Shown here: in pieces, positions 5,040-5,677 of the stretch
Position numbering within the stretch: the stretch's first letter is position 1
How the letters are laid out: each line of letters begins with the position of its first letter
DNA from: JBDHTO01 sp039808665
GTDB taxonomy: Bacteria > Pseudomonadota > Alphaproteobacteria > Paracaedibacterales > JAKBAR01
Reading direction: 5' to 3'
Assembly (NCBI GenBank): GCA_039808665.1
Contig: JBDHTO010000075.1
Location: 1-5,677 of the forward strand
Length of the DNA stretch: 5,677 bases
Position numbers and translations under genes: made by a program
Notes under the pieces: generated by a model
What the model was told of the DNA's origin: nothing
Databases searched by the model: none
The model's input: the letters and a program-made list of their open reading frames with translations, nothing else

Positions 5040-5677
5040 ATGACAACGGTTATTGCACTGGATGCTATGGGTGGTGATCACGCACCCCTTGTTGTCTTGG
5101 CGGGAGCTGAGATCGTACTGCGAACACATTCAAGTGTTCGCTTTTTGCTTTTTGGGGATGAGGCTGTTTTAAATCAAGCCCTTAAAAACTATCCCCTTCT
5201 TTCCCGTGCGTGTGAGGTTATTCACGCCGGTGAGGCCATCACGAATTTCACAAAACCGTCTGCGGCCCTGCGTCAAGCGGCAAAATCGGGAATGGGACTT
5301 GCTATTCAAGCCGTTGCCGATAATCGTGCCCATGCAGTTATTTCTGCGGGGAATACGGGTGCTTTGATGGTTCTTTCAAAGATTTTTCTTAAAACTCTTG
5401 ATGGGATTGATCGCCCGGCGATCGCTAAATCTATTCCGACACAAACAGGAAAAACTATCGTTCTCGATCTCGGGGCGAATGCGGAATGTCGTGCGGAGCA
5501 CCTTGTTCAATTTGCTCTGATGGGGGAAGTCCTTGCAAAATCCTGTGGTATTGGGGGAGAAAACCCAACGCTTGGCCTTTTGAATATTGGATCCGAGGAA
5601 TCAAAGGGGATTGCCGTTCTTCAAGCGGCTTTTGATAAACTCAAAAATCTTCCTAATTTCCATGGATTTGTCGAGGG
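5040..5677 (+). CDS. plsX: Phosphate acyltransferase PlsX, N-terminal part (3' end outside window)
   Basis: PlsX converts acyl-ACP and inorganic phosphate to acyl-phosphate, the acyl donor for PlsY in the first step of phospholipid synthesis; it acts peripherally at the inner membrane. The frame is open to the right edge: 212 full codons of the usual 335-350. Visible motifs are 'ALDAMGGDHAP' (6-16), 'KPSAALR' (72-78), 'SAGNTGALM' (102-110), 'LDLGANAEC' (142-150) with 'EHLVQFALMGEVLA' after it, 'LLNIGSEESKG' (180-190), and the beginning of 'GFVEG' at the edge. The ATG at 5040 puts the first motif at the normal distance from the N-terminus. The nearest purine-rich site, TAAGGT at 5023-5028, is rather far (about 12 bases), so translation may depend on ribosomes leaving rpmF 18 bases upstream. 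fabH commonly follows plsX and might lie beyond the window. Confidence 0.96.
   Translation, partial: MTTVIALDAMGGDHAPLVVLAGAEIVLRTHSSVRFLLFGDEAVLNQALKNYPLLSRACEVIHAGEAITNFTKPSAALRQAAKSGMGLAIQAVADNRAHAVISAGNTGALMVLSKIFLKTLDGIDRPAIAKSIPTQTGKTIVLDLGANAECRAEHLVQFALMGEVLAKSCGIGGENPTLGLLNIGSEESKGIAVLQAAFDKLKNLPNFHGFVE

Noticed and set aside
1..5677. A new defence, mobile or toxin-antitoxin system
   Set aside because: Apart from the 55-residue ORF, every supported gene belongs to a well-known core family. No nuclease, transposase, integrase, reverse transcriptase or repeat array is present.

Overview
The window looks like core chromosome of an alphaproteobacterium with moderate-to-low GC (mid-40s percent by eye, not counted). 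The evidence is the order rsh-acpS-lepB, a LepB with the 'RTFLFQPF...IPSGSMYPTL...SKYPYGYS' pattern I associate with that class, a PlsX with 'LDLGANAEC', and a tRNA-Thr whose CCA end is encoded. Low-GC, often host-associated groups such as Holosporales would fit, but that placement is inference. Every gene except one 55-codon ORF belongs to a familiar housekeeping family. I found no transposase, integrase, phage gene, CRISPR array or toxin-antitoxin pair.

Left half (1-3677, all + strand): the C-terminal third of a RelA/SpoT-type (p)ppGpp enzyme runs in from the left edge. It overlaps acpS (holo-ACP synthase) by four bases (ATGA). lepB (signal peptidase I) follows after 17 bases and ettA (translational throttle ABC-F ATPase) after 27 bases more. 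A hairpin with a T-rich tail directly after the ettA stop suggests that a four-gene transcription unit ends there. The rnc-era pair that commonly follows lepB in alphaproteobacteria is absent from this spot.

Middle (3678-4511): yqgE (UPF0301/AlgH family) on + converges on a tRNA-Thr(GGT) gene on -. To the right of the tRNA lies a compact intergenic segment. Two divergent sigma70-like promoters appear to interlock there around an imperfect 19-base dyad that covers both -10 boxes. One would serve the tRNA, the other the genes to the right.

Right half (4512-5677, + strand): an unrecognised 55-residue, very charged protein is followed by a hairpin, a second probable promoter, rpmF (four-cysteine ribosomal protein L32) and the 5' 60 percent or so of plsX, cut by the right edge. 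rpmF-plsX is a widely conserved pair linking ribosome and membrane lipid synthesis.

The genes centre on growth control and envelope supply. Rsh sets (p)ppGpp, AcpS activates ACP, PlsX uses acyl-ACP to start phospholipid synthesis, LepB matures exported proteins, and EttA, L32 and tRNA-Thr serve translation. The window does not show an obvious new system. The points most worth a second look are the interlocked divergent promoters, the unrecognised small ORF and the lepB-ettA junction.
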